A stretch of DNA of 64,000 nt from an uncultured bacterium. Lineage in GTDB: Bacteria > Cyanobacteriota > Vampirovibrionia > Gastranaerophilales > Gastranaerophilaceae. The notes below the pieces were generated by a model that did not search any database, was not told where the DNA came from, and worked only from the letters and a program-made list of their open reading frames with translations. The position numbers and the translations under genes were made by a program. This document shows, one piece after another, positions 61,980 to 64,000 of the stretch (its first letter is position 1; every line of letters begins with the position of its first letter). The DNA lies in the NCBI GenBank assembly GCA_949298985.1, contig CASFYV010000026.1, forward strand, positions 1 through 64,000, written 5' to 3'.

Positions 61980-63173
61980 ATGTCTAACAAAATCATATTG
62001 GTTTCTGATGATGCTAATTTTTTTGAATATTTTATTCAAAAACTAAAATTAAGAAAAAGTGATGAAATCTATAGATTCTCCTATGAAAATTTAATTGGTA
62101 ATTTTCATCTGGTTAATACTTCTGTAATAATTCTCAATGCAGACAACAATACAAATAATGCAATGGAAATACTTAAATTAATAAATACAGCTCCTTGTAT
62201 TATTTTTTCTTTAAATGAAAACTTAACAGAAAAAAACAAGTTTTTAAAGAACGGTGCGATAGATTTTATTACCCCATTCAACTCAGAAGAAGAAATCAAT
62301 ATAAAAATTAACATTGCATTAAAATTTTCTTCTTATTTAGACAAAAATACTCATTATAGAAAATTTTTAACAAAACACGGGATAATATCAGAAAATAATG
62401 AAGTTTATCTTGATTACAAAACTATAATAGAATCAGAATTAGAACGAATTAATTCAAATTCTATTCCTACAGTTTTAATGGCAATATCTCCGGATGAAAA
62501 AACAAAATTTTTACTTCAAGCAAACCAAATAGAAACTTCTATAATAAATAACATAAGAAAAAACGATATTTTAATGAATTATGCTGCTAACAAATATTTC
62601 TTATTATTATTTAATACAAATTTAGAATCAGCACAAAATTTATGGAAAAATATTCAAAAACAAATCCCTGAAAATATCTATGCAGGATTTACAAATGCAC
62701 TGTACAAAAAAAGAGAACATTTAATAAATGAAGTTCTAAATAATCTTCATGAAACAATTAATAATAGTAAAAAGAAAAATTCTATGCAACAGAAAGAAAA
62801 TTTAACAGATTTTAATAAAAATTTTAAAAATTTTAGACAAAATTATGAAAAAAAAATAAAAAACATCATCATTCCTGTTTTTTATCAAATACAGCAAAAA
62901 TACAATAATAAGCTTTGGAATATAAATCTTTCTGAAGAAGCTACAAATAATACATTTTCTCTCAATATAAAAAACAAATATTATTCTGGAAAATTAAAAA
63001 TAACAACTCCAGGTTTTTCCATTATAAATATTGATATTGAATATCAAAACAAAACAACTAAAAATAAAAGAGTTTCTTTTTCTCCAGAAGAATTTGAATC
63101 AGGAATTCTAGAAGACATTATTGAACAATTTATTTATGAATTTAAAAAGGAGATACAAAGTGACAATACTTAA
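61980..63173 (+). CDS. Degenerate receiver plus GGDEF-like protein
   Basis: Residues 1-115 resemble a response-regulator receiver fold (KIILVSDDANFFEYFIQKL, then SVIILNADNN, then FLKNGAIDFITPFNSEEEI), but the phosphoacceptor position after strand 3 appears to be Asn, not Asp. Residues about 140-260 resemble a GGDEF domain whose active motif is lost: INNIRKNDILMNYAANKYFLLLFNTNLE, with AANKY where GGDEF would stand. The last 130 residues are Lys/Asn-rich and unknown. Most likely a pseudo-enzyme or scaffold acting with the HDOD protein upstream. Its end overlaps the next gene. Confidence 0.6.
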   Translation: MSNKIILVSDDANFFEYFIQKLKLRKSDEIYRFSYENLIGNFHLVNTSVIILNADNNTNNAMEILKLINTAPCIIFSLNENLTEKNKFLKNGAIDFITPFNSEEEINIKINIALKFSSYLDKNTHYRKFLTKHGIISENNEVYLDYKTIIESELERINSNSIPTVLMAISPDEKTKFLLQANQIETSIINNIRKNDILMNYAANKYFLLLFNTNLESAQNLWKNIQKQIPENIYAGFTNALYKKREHLINEVLNNLHETINNSKKKNSMQQKENLTDFNKNFKNFRQNYEKKIKNIIIPVFYQIQQKYNNKLWNINLSEEATNNTFSLNIKNKYYSGKLKITTPGFSIINIDIEYQNKTTKNKRVSFSPEEFESGILEDIIEQFIYEFKKEIQSDNT

Positions 63174-63708
63174 CATTGAAGATAGTTTAATTCTAATAAT
63201 TGACGTACAAGAAAAACTATTAAACGCAACATTTAACAAAAATTTATTAGAAAAAAAAGCTGAAATTATAACAAAAAGTGCTAATATATTAAATATTCCT
63301 ATTTATGTTACTGAACAGTACCCAAAAGGTCTTGGTTCAACGATAGACAGCATAAAAAATGCTACAAATAACTCTACAAAATATTATGAAAAAACAAGCT
63401 TTTCAGCCCTCGATGATAAAAAATTAGCAGAAGAGATAGAAAAGGAAGATAAAAAACAAATAGTAATTTTTGGTATCGAAACTCATATTTGTGTAAATCA
63501 AACAGTAAATGCTCTATTAAACAAAAACTATGAAGTTCACGTAATAAGTGATGCTTGCGGTAGTCGTTCAGAAATGGAATACTCAGCAGGACTTAGCAGA
63601 ATGAAAGACAATGGAGCACATATAATTACTACAGAAATAGCACTATTTGAATGGTTAAAAAGTGCAAAACATGAAAAATTTAAAGAAATTCAGAATTTAA
63701 TCAAATAA
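63160..63708 (+). CDS. Isochorismatase-family hydrolase
   Basis: Cysteine hydrolase of the isochorismatase/nicotinamidase fold, 182 residues from the GTG at 63,160 (AAGGAG upstream). The catalytic aspartate is in LILIIDVQEKL. The lysine region is YYEKTSFSAL and the cysteine is in IVIFGIETHICVNQTVNALL. The SDACGSRSEMEYSAGLSRMKDNGAHIITTEIALFEWL tail matches the YcaC/ISOC2-like group. The substrate is unknown. It overlaps the previous gene by 14 bases, so it is co-transcribed. Confidence 0.85.
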   Translation: MTILNIEDSLILIIDVQEKLLNATFNKNLLEKKAEIITKSANILNIPIYVTEQYPKGLGSTIDSIKNATNNSTKYYEKTSFSALDDKKLAEEIEKEDKKQIVIFGIETHICVNQTVNALLNKNYEVHVISDACGSRSEMEYSAGLSRMKDNGAHIITTEIALFEWLKSAKHEKFKEIQNLIK

Positions 63709-63768
63709 TAAAAAAACTTTTGCAAACATAATATTTGTATTAAAATACGAATATATGGAGGTTTTAAG

Positions 63769-64000
63769 ATGACAAAAGTTCTTACTATTGGCAGTGCCAC
63801 AATGGATGTTTTTGTAGAATGCGATGATGCAAACATTGTTTCAGTTTGTTCAAAAAATAAAAACTCAGACTTTATGAGCTATCCTTATGGAGCAAAAATT
63901 GATATAACAACTTTTTCATCTAATGTTGGCGGTGGCGGAGTAAATACTGCGAGTAATTTTGCAAATTTAGGTTTTGAAACTTCTGCAATATTTAAAATTG
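63769..64000 (+). CDS. PfkB-family carbohydrate kinase (partial, runs off the window)
   Basis: The first 77 residues are visible: TKVLTIGSATMDVFVECD, then FSSNVGGGGVNTASNFANLGFETSAIFKI. The NVGGGGVNTA motif is the N-terminal substrate signature of the ribokinase/PfkB family. ATGGAGG lies about 8 bases before the ATG. The sugar or nucleoside substrate cannot be read from the fragment. Confidence 0.88.
   Translation, partial: MTKVLTIGSATMDVFVECDDANIVSVCSKNKNSDFMSYPYGAKIDITTFSSNVGGGGVNTASNFANLGFETSAIFKI

Noticed and set aside
1..64000. CRISPR array
   Set aside because: No regularly spaced direct repeats and no cas-like gene were seen.

Overview
This is a low-GC chromosomal segment of a bacterium. 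It is packed with housekeeping genes and shows no plasmid, prophage, insertion-sequence or CRISPR signature. Gene content, codon bias and several lineage-type hypothetical proteins suggest an anaerobic, fermentative gut bacterium of the Vampirovibrionota/Melainabacteria type (Gastranaerophilales-like). That placement is inference from recalled families, not a search result. Features in line with it are a flavodiiron protein plus rubredoxin pair for O2/NO removal, a split transketolase, sugar transporters, a GH13 glucan enzyme, and flagellin without a flagellar basal-body cluster nearby.

Layout. 0.2-8.6 kb: lipoate/octanoate transferase, dGTPase-like hydrolase, MgtC-type protein, a TPR protein, TonB-C protein, alanine racemase, MiaB and a CDP-glycerol transferase-like protein. 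8.7-20.5 kb: Pgi, acetyltransferase, sugar/H+ symporter, MCE/MlaD protein, U32 hydroxylation protein, YqeG phosphatase, UppS, M14 and M16 peptidase-like proteins, a large acidic protein with a PcrA-type Tudor tail, and ribosomal protein S20. 20.5-33.2 kb is an almost continuous minus-strand block: rarA, rubredoxin, flavodiiron protein, hpt, tilS, a protein made only of Clp-N repeats, DUF1292, ruvX, a helical-repeat protein, aroE, mutS2 and a dnaJ-like gene. 33.2-37 kb: a secreted thioredoxin-fold protein, rmlA, a 540-bp non-coding stretch with a dif-like site, and a flagellin with an adhesin-type insert. 37-64 kb: rlmD, a DnaQ-type exonuclease, trxA, two members of an unnamed MGM-ASQ family, ffh-pth-TPR-U32, era, GH13, a structured leader with a His-rich peptide, a radical SAM protein, an MFS transporter, rph, a transketolase subunit-ftsE-ftsX operon, an HDOD protein, a degenerate signalling protein, an isochorismatase-like hydrolase and the start of a PfkB kinase.

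The most interesting material is surface or export related. Two distant genes (39.9 kb and 58.2 kb) encode proteins with matching N-terminal and C-terminal helical ends around unrelated centres, the same overall plan as flagellin. Both are preceded by near-consensus flagellar sigma-28 promoters (TAAAGTTT-N11-GCCGTAAA and TAAAGTTT-N11-GTCGATAT). Between them lies a flagellin whose variable region is replaced by a GLUG-type adhesin beta-helix. Together they suggest an undescribed family of flagellar-regulon, probably exported proteins.

A second point is that the top strand changes from T-rich to A-rich near 33-35 kb whichever strand is coding. A sequence resembling the XerD half and centre of dif lies in the gene-free stretch at 34,648-34,675. 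The window may therefore span the replication terminus.
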